Shown here piece by piece: positions 26,857 through 35,450 of a stretch of 48,163 bases of DNA. Positions within the stretch are counted from its first letter, which is position 1. Each line of letters starts with the position of its first letter. Both the position numbers and the translations under genes were made by a program. Source of the DNA: Rhodospirillales bacterium (GTDB lineage Bacteria; Pseudomonadota; Alphaproteobacteria; Acetobacterales; Acetobacteraceae); the NCBI GenBank assembly GCA_017304945.1, contig JAFKLG010000109.1, positions 1-48,163 on the forward strand. Direction: 5' to 3'. The notes beneath the pieces are model-generated. The model saw nothing but the letters and a program-made list of their open reading frames with translations. It was not told where the DNA came from and searched no databases.

Positions 26857-27981
26857 TCAGACCCGCATCGGCATCAGCACGTAGAGCGCGCTGGCATCGG
26901 CGGCGTCCTGCACCACCGTGGGCGCGGAGCCGTCGGCGAAGCGGAACTCGACCTGTTCGGCGATCTGGTCGGTGATGTCGTTCAGGTAGCGGGCCTGGAA
27001 GCCGATTTCGAGCGGGCCGGCATCGTATTTCACCCGGTCGGAATCGAGTTCCTCGCTGGCGGTGCCCTGTTCCGGGCTCGCGGCCGAGAGCGTCAGCAGG
27101 TCACGGGCGAGCGAGAGCTTCACCGGACGCGACCGTTCCGAGGAGATCGCGGCCACCCGCGCGACCGCATCGGAGAAATCCTTCTTGCCGACCCGCAGCA
27201 CCTTGTCGTTGCCGCGCGGGATGACGCGTTCGTATTCGGGGAACGTGCCGTCGATCAGCTTGCTGGTCAGCATCACCGCATCGGCGTGGAACTGGATGCG
27301 CGTGTCGGACAACGCGATCTCGACATTGCCGGTCACCTCGTCGAGCAGCTTGCGCAGCTCGTTGACGGTCTTGCGGGGGATGATGACGCCGGGCATGGAG
27401 GCGGCGCCTTCGGGCAGCGGCTCCTCCACGCGGGCGAGGCGGTGGCCGTCGGTGGCGACGGCGCGCAGCACGCGGGTGCCCTCGGACTCGGCGGCATGCA
27501 GGTAGATGCCGTTGAGGTAGTAGCGGGTTTCCTCGGTGCTGATCGCGAAGCGGGTGCGGTCGATCAGCCCGCGCAGCGTCTGGGCGGAGAGATCGAACTT
27601 GTGCGGCAGCGTCCCCGCGGTCATGGACGGGAAATCGTCGACCGGCAGCACGACCAGACTGGTGGCGTAGCGGCCGGCGCGCAGCGCGAGCTGGGCATCG
27701 CCGCCCGGGTGATCGAGTTCGACCTCGGCGCCTTCCGGCAGCTTGCGGACGATCTCGTACAAGGTCGCGGCCGGCGCGGTGCAGGAGCCGTTGCGGGTCG
27801 TGCTGGCGGGCACGTCCTCGACGATGGCGATCTCCATGTCGGTCGCGGTCAGGGTCAGCTTGCCGTCGCGGACCGCGATCATGACGTTGGCGAGGATGGG
27901 GATGGTGTTGCGCCGTTCCACCACGCTCTGCACATGGGCCAGCGCCTTCAGCAAGGTGGCGCGGTCGGCCTTCAGCTTCAT
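26857..27981 (-). CDS. dnaN: DNA polymerase III beta sliding clamp
   Basis: A 374-residue processivity clamp that forms a ring on DNA and tethers polymerase III and many repair factors. It has three repeated clamp domains of about 120 residues: MKLKADRATLLKALAHVQSV opens the first; LPVDDFPSM and ATDGHRLARVE mark the domain 1/2 region; the C-terminus ends YVLMPMRV, the classic clamp ending near the ligand-binding cleft. The ATG at 27981 is the only start giving the family N-terminus; the open frame upstream carries low-complexity sequence with no homology. Unusually it is separated from recF-gyrB by about 12 kb and reversed, and dnaA is not in the window. Confidence 0.97.
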   Translation of the reverse strand: MKLKADRATLLKALAHVQSVVERRNTIPILANVMIAVRDGKLTLTATDMEIAIVEDVPASTTRNGSCTAPAATLYEIVRKLPEGAEVELDHPGGDAQLALRAGRYATSLVVLPVDDFPSMTAGTLPHKFDLSAQTLRGLIDRTRFAISTEETRYYLNGIYLHAAESEGTRVLRAVATDGHRLARVEEPLPEGAASMPGVIIPRKTVNELRKLLDEVTGNVEIALSDTRIQFHADAVMLTSKLIDGTFPEYERVIPRGNDKVLRVGKKDFSDAVARVAAISSERSRPVKLSLARDLLTLSAASPEQGTASEELDSDRVKYDAGPLEIGFQARYLNDITDQIAEQVEFRFADGSAPTVVQDAADASALYVLMPMRV

Positions 27982-28452
27982 CGTGCTACATCCCCAATAC
28001 AAAGCGGCCAGCGCGCGACGAGGCTGCAGACCGCGGGAAACGACCCGGGAGCCCGCAGACTCGGGGCCGCACTGTAGCAAGCGGCTTCGCATGGCGCCAA
28101 GCGGGCTGAATGCAGCGGAAGCACGGGACGATCGCGGGTTTTCGCCGCCGGGCCGCCGCGCGACCTGTCCCCCCTCGCCCCCGGGACGTGTCTGGCGGGT
28201 TCGGGACGGCGGGTTCGGTCGGTGTGGGCGGCGGCGGTGTCGCGGCAGGGGATGCGGCGGGGGACGGGCGGTGCTGGCGCTGCCGGTCCTTTGCTGTGGC
28301 CGGATCATCCTCCAGGGGGACCGGGGGACCCGGGTTGTGGTCGCGCCGGACGGGCGCGAGACTGCGGCGCTGACATGGATCGCGGGCGCGGCGACGGGCT
28401 GCGCTCGGGATCGCGCGCGCGGCGACGGGCCGCGCCTGGAAGGAAGAGACGC
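27982..28452. other. 471-bp GC-rich intergenic region upstream of dnaN and the D-threonine-aldolase-like gene
   Basis: No convincing gene lies here; open frames in it are GC-bias products. It is the divergent control region of dnaN (minus) and the PLP enzyme gene (plus). Near 28386-28435 it carries two near-identical 19-bp direct repeats, described separately. No cluster of DnaA boxes was seen. The dnaN leader shows GGGGAT before the ATG as a plausible ribosome-binding site. Confidence 0.6.
28386..28435. repeat. Two near-identical 19-bp direct repeats
   Basis: GCGCGGCGACGGGCTGCGC at 28386-28404 and the same sequence with one C for T change at 28417-28435. They lie just upstream of the PLP enzyme gene. 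The core GCGACGGGC recurs downstream of that gene in the 29586-29665 repeat array. Confidence 0.6.
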
Positions 28453-29577
28453 ATGCTGCAGCCGCCCCCCGCCATTCCCGGCATGCGCGAGGAGGAGATC
28501 GATACCCCCGCGCTGGTGCTCGACCTGGACGCGTTCGAGGCGAACCTGGACCGCATGGCGGCCCTGCTGGCCCCGACCGGCGTGAAGCTGCGGGCGCACG
28601 CCAAGACGCACAAGTCGCCGGTGATCGCCCTGCAGCAGATCCGGCGCGGGGCGGTCGGCCAATGCGTGCAGAAGGTCGGCGAGGCCGAAATCCTCGCCTG
28701 GGGCGGCGTGCCCGACATCCTGGTGAGCAACGAGGTGGTCGGCGCGGCCAAGCTCGCGCGGCTCTGCGCGCTGGCGAAGATCGCGACCGTCGCGGTGTGC
28801 GTGGACGACGCGCAGCAGGTCTCGGCGATCGAGGCGGCGGCGGCGGATGCGGGCATCCGCATGACCGTGCTGGTGGAGATCGATATTGGCGCCGCCCGCT
28901 GTGGCGTGCCGCCGGGGCCCGAGGCGGTGGCCCTGGCGCAGCGCATCGCCGGTTCCAGGCACCTGATCTTCGGTGGGCTGCAGGCCTATCAGGGCAGCGC
29001 GCAGCACAAGCGATCGGTCGCCGAACGGCGCGGACTGATCGACGTGGCGATCGAGGGGTCCCGCCGGACGGTCGAGCAGTTGCGCCAGCAGGGCCTCGCT
29101 TGCCCGATCGTGGGCGGCGCGGGAACGGGGACGTTCGAGATCGAGGCGGCCTCGGGCGTCTATACCGAGATGCAGGCCGGCAGCTACGCGTTCATGGATG
29201 CGGACTACGCGCGCAACCTCGACGCGGGTGGCGCGCCGGTCAGCACGTTCCGGCATGCGCTGTTCGTGCTGGCGACGGTGATGAGCGCGCCACGGACCGG
29301 GCTCGCGGTGCTGGATGCCGGCCACAAGGCGGTGTCGGTCGATTCCGGCATGCCGGTGGTGTGGCAGCGGCCCGACATCCGCTACGTGTCGGCGTCCGAC
29401 GAGCACGGCAAGCTGGACGTCGGCAGCGAGACGTCCATGCCGAAACTGGGCGAGAAGCTGCGCCTGGTGCCGGGGCACTGCGACCCGACGGTGGATCGCT
29501 ACGACTGGTATGTCGGGGTGCGCAACGGGCGCGTGGAATGTCTGTGGCCGGTGGCCGCGCGGGGCGCGATGAGCTGA
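28453..29577 (+). CDS. DSD1-family PLP enzyme (D-threonine / 3-hydroxyaspartate aldolase type)
   Basis: A 374-residue alanine-racemase-fold PLP enzyme of the DSD1/D-threonine aldolase family. The N-terminal barrel starts IDTPALVLDLDAFEANLDRM, and the PLP lysine is K51 in LRAHAKTHKSP. The C-terminal metal site is PGHCDPT near residue 341, where His and Cys bind a divalent metal. QAGSYAFMDADY is a further family landmark. Members split D-threonine or beta-hydroxyaspartate to glycine plus an aldehyde, or dehydrate D-serine. The ATG at 28453 follows GGAAGAG. The substrate remains open; no beta-hydroxyaspartate-cycle neighbours are present. Related GC-rich repeats flank the gene. Confidence 0.88.
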   Translation: MLQPPPAIPGMREEEIDTPALVLDLDAFEANLDRMAALLAPTGVKLRAHAKTHKSPVIALQQIRRGAVGQCVQKVGEAEILAWGGVPDILVSNEVVGAAKLARLCALAKIATVAVCVDDAQQVSAIEAAAADAGIRMTVLVEIDIGAARCGVPPGPEAVALAQRIAGSRHLIFGGLQAYQGSAQHKRSVAERRGLIDVAIEGSRRTVEQLRQQGLACPIVGGAGTGTFEIEAASGVYTEMQAGSYAFMDADYARNLDAGGAPVSTFRHALFVLATVMSAPRTGLAVLDAGHKAVSVDSGMPVVWQRPDIRYVSASDEHGKLDVGSETSMPKLGEKLRLVPGHCDPTVDRYDWYVGVRNGRVECLWPVAARGAMS

Positions 29578-29585
29578 GGCGGTCG

Positions 29586-29665
29586 GGGCGCCGCGGGCGA
29601 CGGGCAACGGGCGCCGCGGGCGACGGGCGCAGCGGGCAACGGGCGCCGCGCGGCGCGGGCGACGG
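29586..29665. repeat. Imperfect GC-rich tandem repeat
   Basis: Three imperfect copies, each beginning GGGCGCCGCG, at 29586-29608, 29609-29640 and 29641-29665. The first two share GGGCGCCGCGGGCGACGGGC; the second carries an extra nine bases and the third is degenerate. They lie directly after the PLP enzyme stop. The 181-bp gap to the cheR stop holds nothing else clear. Confidence 0.7.
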
Positions 29666-29758
29666 ACGGCGCAGCAAACGGTGTGCCGGGTTGGCGCGCG
29701 TAACGGCCCCAGAGGGGATGCTGCACGCGCGTTCCGGCCTGCGTCCCCCTGGTGCGGG

Positions 29759-30622
29759 TCAGGCGACCCCGGCGGTCACGCGCGGGCCATGCGCCGTGCT
29801 GGTCGCCAAGCCGTAGACCCCGCGCTCTCCCGCGAGCGGGGCGAACCGGGCGGTGATGCCGAGAACCGTCTCCGCGCCGCCGAGATAGAGGAGCCCGTCT
29901 TCCGGCATCAGCGCGGCGGTCGCCTCGAGCACCTTGGCCTTGGTCTGCTGGTCGAAATAGATCAGCACGTTACGGCAGAACACGATGTCGAACTTGCCGA
30001 GCGGGCGGAGGTCTCCGAGCAGGTTCCATTCGCGGAACTGCACCATGGCGCGGAGGGCCTCGTTGATGCGCCAGCCGCTGTCCTCCTTCTTGAAGTATCG
30101 CATCAGGAGCTGCACCGGCAGTCCGCGCTGCACTTCGAACTGCGAGTAGAGGCCGGAGCGGGCACGCGCCACCTGCTCGCGTGCCAGGTCGGTGCCGATG
30201 ATCTCGATCTTGCGGTCGCCGACCATGGCGCGCGCCTCCGCGAGGATCATGGCGAGCGAGTAGGCTTCCTGGCCGGAGGAGGACGCGGCGGACCAGATCC
30301 GCAGCGGCATGTGCGACGGGCGGGTGGCCAGTAGTTTTGGCAAGGCCTGCGTCTTGAAGTGCAGAAACGGCTTGTCGTCGCGGAAGAAGAAGCTCTCGTT
30401 CGTGGTCATCGCCTCGACCACGTCCCGCGCGATCGTCTCGCTGCCGGGATACCGCAACTTGTCGGCCAGGGCGTTCAGGTCCGCCAAGCCTTCGCGTTTC
30501 AGGATCGGCGCGAGCCGCGTCTCGAGCAGGTAGACCTTGTCCGGCCCGATCACCAGGCCAGAGCGCGTCTTCAGCATGCTCGCGAAGACGTCGAAGGCGG
30601 CATTGGAGAGAGGAGCGCTCAT
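29759..30622 (-). CDS. cheR: Chemotaxis protein methyltransferase CheR
   Basis: A 287-residue CheR, which methylates glutamates of chemoreceptors using S-adenosylmethionine. The N-terminal helical domain shows MLKTRSGLVIGPDKVYLLET, then MTTNESFFFRDDKPF, the typical CheR motif. The SAM domain has LRIWSAASSSGQEAYSLAMI, IIGTDLAREQVARARSGLYS and FDIVFCRNVLIYF. The ATG at 30622 overlaps the cheB stop as ATGA, implying coupled translation, so longer upstream starts are rejected. It is the last gene of the che operon. Confidence 0.96.
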   Translation of the reverse strand: MSAPLSNAAFDVFASMLKTRSGLVIGPDKVYLLETRLAPILKREGLADLNALADKLRYPGSETIARDVVEAMTTNESFFFRDDKPFLHFKTQALPKLLATRPSHMPLRIWSAASSSGQEAYSLAMILAEARAMVGDRKIEIIGTDLAREQVARARSGLYSQFEVQRGLPVQLLMRYFKKEDSGWRINEALRAMVQFREWNLLGDLRPLGKFDIVFCRNVLIYFDQQTKAKVLEATAALMPEDGLLYLGGAETVLGITARFAPLAGERGVYGLATSTAHGPRVTAGVA

Positions 30623-31710
30623 GGGCGCGAGATCCGCAGAAGGTCGAGCAGCTTCGGGGCGAGCTGGGGCAACGGCAGCACGGCGTGGCACAGCCCCGCC
30701 TGGGCGATGGCCCCGGGCATTCCCCAGACGACGCTGGTGGCTTCGTCCTGGGCGAGGGCGGCGCCCCCAGCCTCGATCACCTTGCGCGTACCGGCGAGCC
30801 CATCATGCCCCATGCCGGTCAGCATGGTCACCAACACCCGCCCTTCGCAAGCGACGGATGCGGTGCGAAGCATCGGATCGACCGAGGGACGACAGAAATT
30901 TTCCGGCGGATCGGCGGTGAGCCGCGCGTGCAGGGTTCCGCTCTTGGTCTCGACCTGCAGATGCCTGTCGCCGGGCGCGAGATAAATGTGGGCGGGCCGC
31001 AGCGGCTCGCCGTCGGCGGCCTCGGTGCAGGGCAGTCCGCCCAGCTTGCTGATGTGGTCGGCGAGGATCGGGGTGAAGGCGCGCGGCATGTGCTGGGTCA
31101 GAACGACGGGCAGGGGCAGCGTGCGGCCGAGCCCCTGCACGAGCGTGAACAGCGCCTGCGGACCGCCGGTCGAGCTGCCGATCGCGAGCAGGCGTGGAGG
31201 CACGCGGGGCTGCGGCCGGAGCGCCAGCAGTTGGGCGTGTGGCTTGGTCGGCATGGTCGCGCGGCGGCGCAGGCCGGCGAGCCCCTTGACCTTCTCGAGC
31301 AGCTCGCGGCGGAACCCCTCGTCGCTGACGGTGCCGATACTGGACGGTTTCGGCAGGTAGTCGGCGGCGCCGAGCCGGAGGGCGCGCAATGCGATGTCGG
31401 CCCCGCGGGTGGTGAGGGTGGAGGCCATGATGATCTTGAGGTTGGGATCGACACGCAGCAGCAGCGGCAGCGCCGTCATCCCGTCCATCACCGGCATCTC
31501 GATGTCGAGCACGACGACGTCGACCTGGGTACGGCGGAGTTCGTCGATCGCGGCCTGTCCGTTCGGCGGCCGCGCGACGACCTCTATCCCGGGATCGGCG
31601 GCGAGGATGCGGCTGATCGCGCCCCGGATCACGACCGAGTCGTCGCACACCATCACCCGTGCGACCGACGTCGCGGCGGATTTCGGGCGGACGGGCTGCG
31701 GCGTGCTCAC
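30619..31710 (-). CDS. cheB: Chemotaxis methylesterase/response regulator CheB
   Basis: A 363-residue CheB. Residues 18-130 are a receiver with acidic pair CDD at 22-24 and phosphoacceptor D69 in VLDIEMPVMDG. The C-terminal esterase has the Ser-His-Asp triad: S180 in GSSTGGP, H207 in TQHMP, D303 in TGMGHDG. It removes methyl groups from receptors when phosphorylated by CheA. The start is a GTG at 31710 overlapping the cheY stop as GTGA, so translation is coupled. It precedes cheR with an ATGA overlap. Confidence 0.97.
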   Translation of the reverse strand: MSTPQPVRPKSAATSVARVMVCDDSVVIRGAISRILAADPGIEVVARPPNGQAAIDELRRTQVDVVVLDIEMPVMDGMTALPLLLRVDPNLKIIMASTLTTRGADIALRALRLGAADYLPKPSSIGTVSDEGFRRELLEKVKGLAGLRRRATMPTKPHAQLLALRPQPRVPPRLLAIGSSTGGPQALFTLVQGLGRTLPLPVVLTQHMPRAFTPILADHISKLGGLPCTEAADGEPLRPAHIYLAPGDRHLQVETKSGTLHARLTADPPENFCRPSVDPMLRTASVACEGRVLVTMLTGMGHDGLAGTRKVIEAGGAALAQDEATSVVWGMPGAIAQAGLCHAVLPLPQLAPKLLDLLRISRP

Positions 31711-32075
31711 AGGAGCCCGACTTGTGCGAGTTTACCGATCAGGATCTCCTCGTCGAACGGCTTCATGATGTATTCCTGTGCACCGTTCGTGATCGCCTGC
31801 TCGATGTGATCCATGTCGTTCTCGGTCGTGCAGAAGACGACACAGGGATTTTCGGGCCCGAACTCGAGCCGCAGGTTCTTCAGGAAGGTCAGTCCGTCCA
31901 TGACGGGCATGTTCCAATCGAGCAGGACGCAGTCGGGCATCGCGGCGCGGCAGGCGTCGAGTGCCTGCTGCCCATCGGCCGCCTCGGTCACGGCATAGCC
32001 GTGCGTTTCGAGGATCCGTCGCGCGACCTTGCGCACGACGCGGCTGTCGTCGACGACGAGGCAGGTGTGGGGCAT
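31707..32075 (-). CDS. cheY: Single-domain response regulator CheY
   Basis: A 122-residue stand-alone receiver. It has the acidic pair VVDDS, phosphoacceptor D53 in LLDWNMPVMDG, the switch threonine in FCTTENDMDHI and the conserved lysine in IMKPFDEE. Its place in the che operon and its size mark it as CheY, which binds the flagellar switch after phosphorylation by CheA. The AQEYIMKPF stretch is typical of alphaproteobacterial CheY. It starts 10 bp after the cheW stop and its own stop overlaps the cheB GTG. Confidence 0.94.
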   Translation of the reverse strand: MPHTCLVVDDSRVVRKVARRILETHGYAVTEAADGQQALDACRAAMPDCVLLDWNMPVMDGLTFLKNLRLEFGPENPCVVFCTTENDMDHIEQAITNGAQEYIMKPFDEEILIGKLAQVGLL

Positions 32076-32085
32076 GCGCCGTTCC

Positions 32086-32559
32086 TCAGGCCGCGTCTGA
32101 AAGGGCGAGCAGCTTGGCGACGTTCAGCACCACCAGGAGCCGATCCTCCAGCCGATAGATCCCGGTGCTGAACTCGGCCCAGGCGGGCTCGAGCGTTGGA
32201 GGGTTCCGCTCGAACGCGCTGGCAGGAAGGCTCATCACCTCCGAGACCTGGTCGACCAGGAGGGCATAGAGTTCGCCGCTCTGTTCGGCGACGACGGACA
32301 TGCGCTTCTGGTTCGCGGGGGGGGGCGGCAGGTGCAGCCGGCGGCGAAGGTCGATCGCGGTGACGATGCGACCGCGGAGATTAAGGCTGCCCGCGATCTC
32401 CGGCGGCGCGAGCGGGATCCGCGTGATGGACTGCTCGCCCAGGATGTCGCGCACGCCCAGGACCGGGACGCCGCAGAGCTGATCGGCGACCGTCAACGTG
32501 ACGAAGACCTGCTCCTCCGCATCTGCGCCCGCCACGCGTTCCAGAACCTCGGTGCTCAT
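32086..32559 (-). CDS. cheW: Chemotaxis coupling protein CheW
   Basis: A 157-residue CheW that links receptors to CheA. The SH3-like double barrel shows FVTLTVADQLCGVPVLGVRD, IPLAPPEIAGSLNLRGRIVT with the conserved N-x-RG receptor-contact loop, AIDLRRRL, and LYALLVDQVSEVM. The ATG at 32559 follows GAGAGAGA; an upstream start would overlap the cheA stop region without homology. It lies 20 bp after cheA and 10 bp before cheY. Confidence 0.95.
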   Translation of the reverse strand: MSTEVLERVAGADAEEQVFVTLTVADQLCGVPVLGVRDILGEQSITRIPLAPPEIAGSLNLRGRIVTAIDLRRRLHLPPPPANQKRMSVVAEQSGELYALLVDQVSEVMSLPASAFERNPPTLEPAWAEFSTGIYRLEDRLLVVLNVAKLLALSDAA

Positions 32560-32579
32560 GGATCGATCTCTCTCACTTG

Positions 32580-35327
32580 TCAGGCGGACACGGATTCCGA
32601 CAGGCACTGCGCCAGGCTGGAGAGCAGCGCATCCCGCTGGAACTTCACCACGTAATCCGTGAAGCCGGCGTCACGCCCCGCTTCGACGTCGCGCGGTTCG
32701 GCATGTGCGGTCAGTGCGATCATCGGCAGGTCCGCCCAGGGACCGCTGCTGCGGACAGCCTCGGCGAACTGCAACCCGTCCATCTCCGGCATTTCGATGT
32801 CGGAGACGATGGCGTCGAAGGTCGCACCGGCCTCGCGCATGCGCAGGGCTTCCGCCGCGCTCGCGGCCGCGGAGACGGCGTAGCCCGCGGCGCTCAGCGT
32901 GGGCGCAAGCAACTGGCGGAAGAAGTCGCTGTCCTCCACCACCAGCACGCGGCGACGCCCGGTCCCCTGCTCCGCCTTTGGATTGAAGCGGAACCAGTCC
33001 TGCCAAGCCTGCATCAGCCAGTGGCCGGTATCGAGAACGTCGGTCGCCTGCCCGGCGATCACCGCGGTTCCCAGGAAGCCGGGCCGCGCGCCCGAGAGCT
33101 CGATGGTTAGCCGGTCCTCCACCACGTCGATGATCTCGTCGACCATCAACCCCATGCTGCGGTCGCGGTCGGTGAACACCAGCAGCGGCTGGCGGGAGCG
33201 GCTCTCGTCGACGCTGCCGCTCAGGGAGACCAGCGGCATGAGCTTGCCACGATACTGCGTCACCGGTGCGCCGCAGGACATCTCGATCTTGTCGCGGGGT
33301 ATGTCCTCGAGCCGCGCGACCAGGCCCAGCGGCACGGCCATCTGTTGCGCACCGCCCGCCTTGAACAGGAGCATCGCCGTGCGCTCCCCGGAGCGGACCG
33401 CTTCGGCCGCATGAGCGCTCACCATGCGGCTCTCGCTGCCGGCGCCAATGCCGGTCCCGCGCGCAATCCCGTTCGGGTCGAGGATCATGATCACCGACCC
33501 ATCGCCCAGGATCGTGTTGCCGCTGAACATGGTGACGTGACGCAGGATCGGCGCCACCGGCTTGACCACGATCTCCTCGGTGTCGAACACCTTGTCGACG
33601 ATGATCCCCAGCATGTTCACGCCGACCTGCGTGACGACGATATAGGCGCCGCTGTCCTCGGACTCTCCCGCTCCCAGCGCCAGCAGGGAATTGAGGCTGA
33701 CCAGCGGCAGCAGCCGATCGCGCAGGCGCAGCACCGGCGTGCCGTTGATGCGCTCGATCACGCTCTCATTGGTCTGGGCGTCGTCCTTGCCCTTGGCGTC
33801 CTGCGCGTCGGCGGCGCGCTGCGCGCGTACCAACTCGACCACGCTGATCTGCGGGATCGCGAACCGCTCGCTGCCGGCTTCCACGATCAGGGCGGAGACG
33901 ATCGCGAGGGTCAGCGGGATCTTGATGGTGAAGGTCGTGCCCTGGCCAGGCGTGCTCTTGAGGTCGACGGTGCCGCCGATCCGCTCGATGTTCGTCTTCA
34001 CCACGTCCATGCCGACGCCGCGGCCGGAAACCGCCGTCACCACGCTCGCGGTCGAGAACCCGGCGCGGAAGATGAAGCGGGTGATCTGCGCATCGGTCAT
34101 CGATGCGAGTTCGGCCTCGGTCGCGAGCCCGTTCGCCAGCGCCTTCGCGCGGATCCGGTCGACCGGCAGTCCGCGGCCATCGTCGCTGATCTCGATGATG
34201 ATGTGACCGCCCTCATGGAAGGCGTTCAGCGTGATCCGACCGGTTTCCGGCTTGCCGGCGGCGCGGCGTTCGGCCGGCTTCTCGAGCCCGTGGTCGCCGC
34301 TGTTGCGCACCATGTGCGTCAGCGGATCCTTGATCAGCTCGAGCACCTGGCGGTCGAGTTCCGTCTCGGCGCCGAGCATCACCAGCTCGATCTTCTTGTC
34401 CATGTCCCGCGCGAGATCGCGGACGATGCGGGGCAGCTTGTTCCATGCGTTGCCGATCGGCTGCATGCGCGTCTTCATCACCCCTTCCTGCAGGTCGGAG
34501 GTGATGTGGGACAGGCGCTGCAGCGGGACCGTGAAGCCGCTGTTCTCCTGCGTGCGCGCGAGCTGCAGGAGCTGGTTCCGGGTCAGCACGAGTTCGCTGA
34601 CCAGGGTCATGAGGTCCTCGAGCACGTCGACGGTGACGCGGATCGTCTGCACCGTGTTCGGACCGCCGGCCTGGTCGGCCGCGGCGGGGGCGGGGTGCGC
34701 CGCGTCGGTCTCGGCCGCGGCGGCAGGCGGCGGCACCGGCGCGGCGGCCGGGGCGGCGGGCGGAGGGGGCGCTGCCGCGGCGGCCCGCGCGGGCGCTGCC
34801 GCGGCAGCCGGAGCAGGCGCCGCGGCGGCAATCGGGGCCGGCTCCGCAGGCGGTTCGGCCGGAATGGCGGTGGCAGGCGTGACCGGCGACGGGTCCGCGG
34901 GGCTGTCCCCGGGCACGGCGACCTGGGTGGCGAGAGCGCGCACGGGCGGATGTCCCGCAGCGGTGGCATCCAGGGACTCGATCAGCGGGCCGTCGTCACC
35001 GGCTGGTTCGGTGCCCGTCATCGCAAGGCCGCTGACGATCGCCTTGATCCGGTCGATCGCGGTCAGCACCACGCTGATGATGTCCGGCGTCGCGGTCAGC
35101 GTCTTGTCGCGGACCTTCCCCAGCACGTTCTCGGCCGCATGGGCCACCCGCTCGAGCCGGGGCAGTCCGAGGAAACCGCAGGTCCCCTTGATGGTGTGGA
35201 CCATCCGGAAGATCAGCGAGAGCGTGTTCGCATCGTCCGGTTTGCGTTCGAGCGTCACCAGGGCGACGTCGAGTTCGGCTAGGCTCTCGTTGGTCTCCGT
35301 CAGGAAATCGGCGAGCAGATCGTCCAT
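32580..35327 (-). CDS. cheA: Hybrid chemotaxis kinase CheA with two CheW-like domains and a receiver
   Basis: A 915-residue histidine kinase. An HPt domain at 1-110 has phospho-site H44 in MVHTIKGTCGFLG. A long Ala/Pro linker spans about 140-230. The dimerisation and HATPase domains follow (HMVRNSGDHGLE N-box, DDGRGLPVDRIR, SGRGVGMDVVKTNIERIGG), then a first CheW-like domain, a second one after about residue 640, and a C-terminal receiver (VVEDSDFFRQL, IVSDIEMPEMDGL). The receiver lysine is in VVKFQR rather than the usual KP. The ATG at 35327 follows AGGGGG. Such CheA-REC hybrids occur in alphaproteobacteria; the receiver may be a phosphate sink. It follows the HPT gene by 123 bp. Confidence 0.96.
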   Translation of the reverse strand: MDDLLADFLTETNESLAELDVALVTLERKPDDANTLSLIFRMVHTIKGTCGFLGLPRLERVAHAAENVLGKVRDKTLTATPDIISVVLTAIDRIKAIVSGLAMTGTEPAGDDGPLIESLDATAAGHPPVRALATQVAVPGDSPADPSPVTPATAIPAEPPAEPAPIAAAAPAPAAAAAPARAAAAAPPPPAAPAAAPVPPPAAAAETDAAHPAPAAADQAGGPNTVQTIRVTVDVLEDLMTLVSELVLTRNQLLQLARTQENSGFTVPLQRLSHITSDLQEGVMKTRMQPIGNAWNKLPRIVRDLARDMDKKIELVMLGAETELDRQVLELIKDPLTHMVRNSGDHGLEKPAERRAAGKPETGRITLNAFHEGGHIIIEISDDGRGLPVDRIRAKALANGLATEAELASMTDAQITRFIFRAGFSTASVVTAVSGRGVGMDVVKTNIERIGGTVDLKSTPGQGTTFTIKIPLTLAIVSALIVEAGSERFAIPQISVVELVRAQRAADAQDAKGKDDAQTNESVIERINGTPVLRLRDRLLPLVSLNSLLALGAGESEDSGAYIVVTQVGVNMLGIIVDKVFDTEEIVVKPVAPILRHVTMFSGNTILGDGSVIMILDPNGIARGTGIGAGSESRMVSAHAAEAVRSGERTAMLLFKAGGAQQMAVPLGLVARLEDIPRDKIEMSCGAPVTQYRGKLMPLVSLSGSVDESRSRQPLLVFTDRDRSMGLMVDEIIDVVEDRLTIELSGARPGFLGTAVIAGQATDVLDTGHWLMQAWQDWFRFNPKAEQGTGRRRVLVVEDSDFFRQLLAPTLSAAGYAVSAAASAAEALRMREAGATFDAIVSDIEMPEMDGLQFAEAVRSSGPWADLPMIALTAHAEPRDVEAGRDAGFTDYVVKFQRDALLSSLAQCLSESVSA

Positions 35328-35347
35328 TGCGGCCCCCTGGCTGGCCC

Positions 35348-35365
35348 CTCTCGCTGGGGCGAGAG
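35348..35365. promoter_or_regulatory. Hairpin upstream of cheA
   Basis: CTCTCG-CTGGGG-CGAGAG forms a 6-bp stem just upstream of the cheA ribosome-binding site, in the 123-bp gap after the HPT gene. It may tune cheA translation or stabilise the message; the role is inferred from position only. Confidence 0.3.
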
Positions 35366-35450
35366 CGGGCGGGCTGGGCGGCATCCTGGGACCGATGTGG
35401 CGAAGAAACGGTAAACGTGCGCGGCCAAATCCGCCGCGATTCGCCGAGTG

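Noticed and set aside
27982..28452. Replication origin next to dnaN
   Set aside because: No DnaA-box cluster or AT-rich unwinding region was seen; the stretch is very GC-rich and dnaA is absent.
27982..29607. Long minus-strand frame extending dnaN upstream by some 540 codons
   Set aside because: The extension is low-complexity Arg/Pro/His-rich sequence antisense to the PLP enzyme gene; the true clamp N-terminus MKLKADRATLLKAL begins at 27981.
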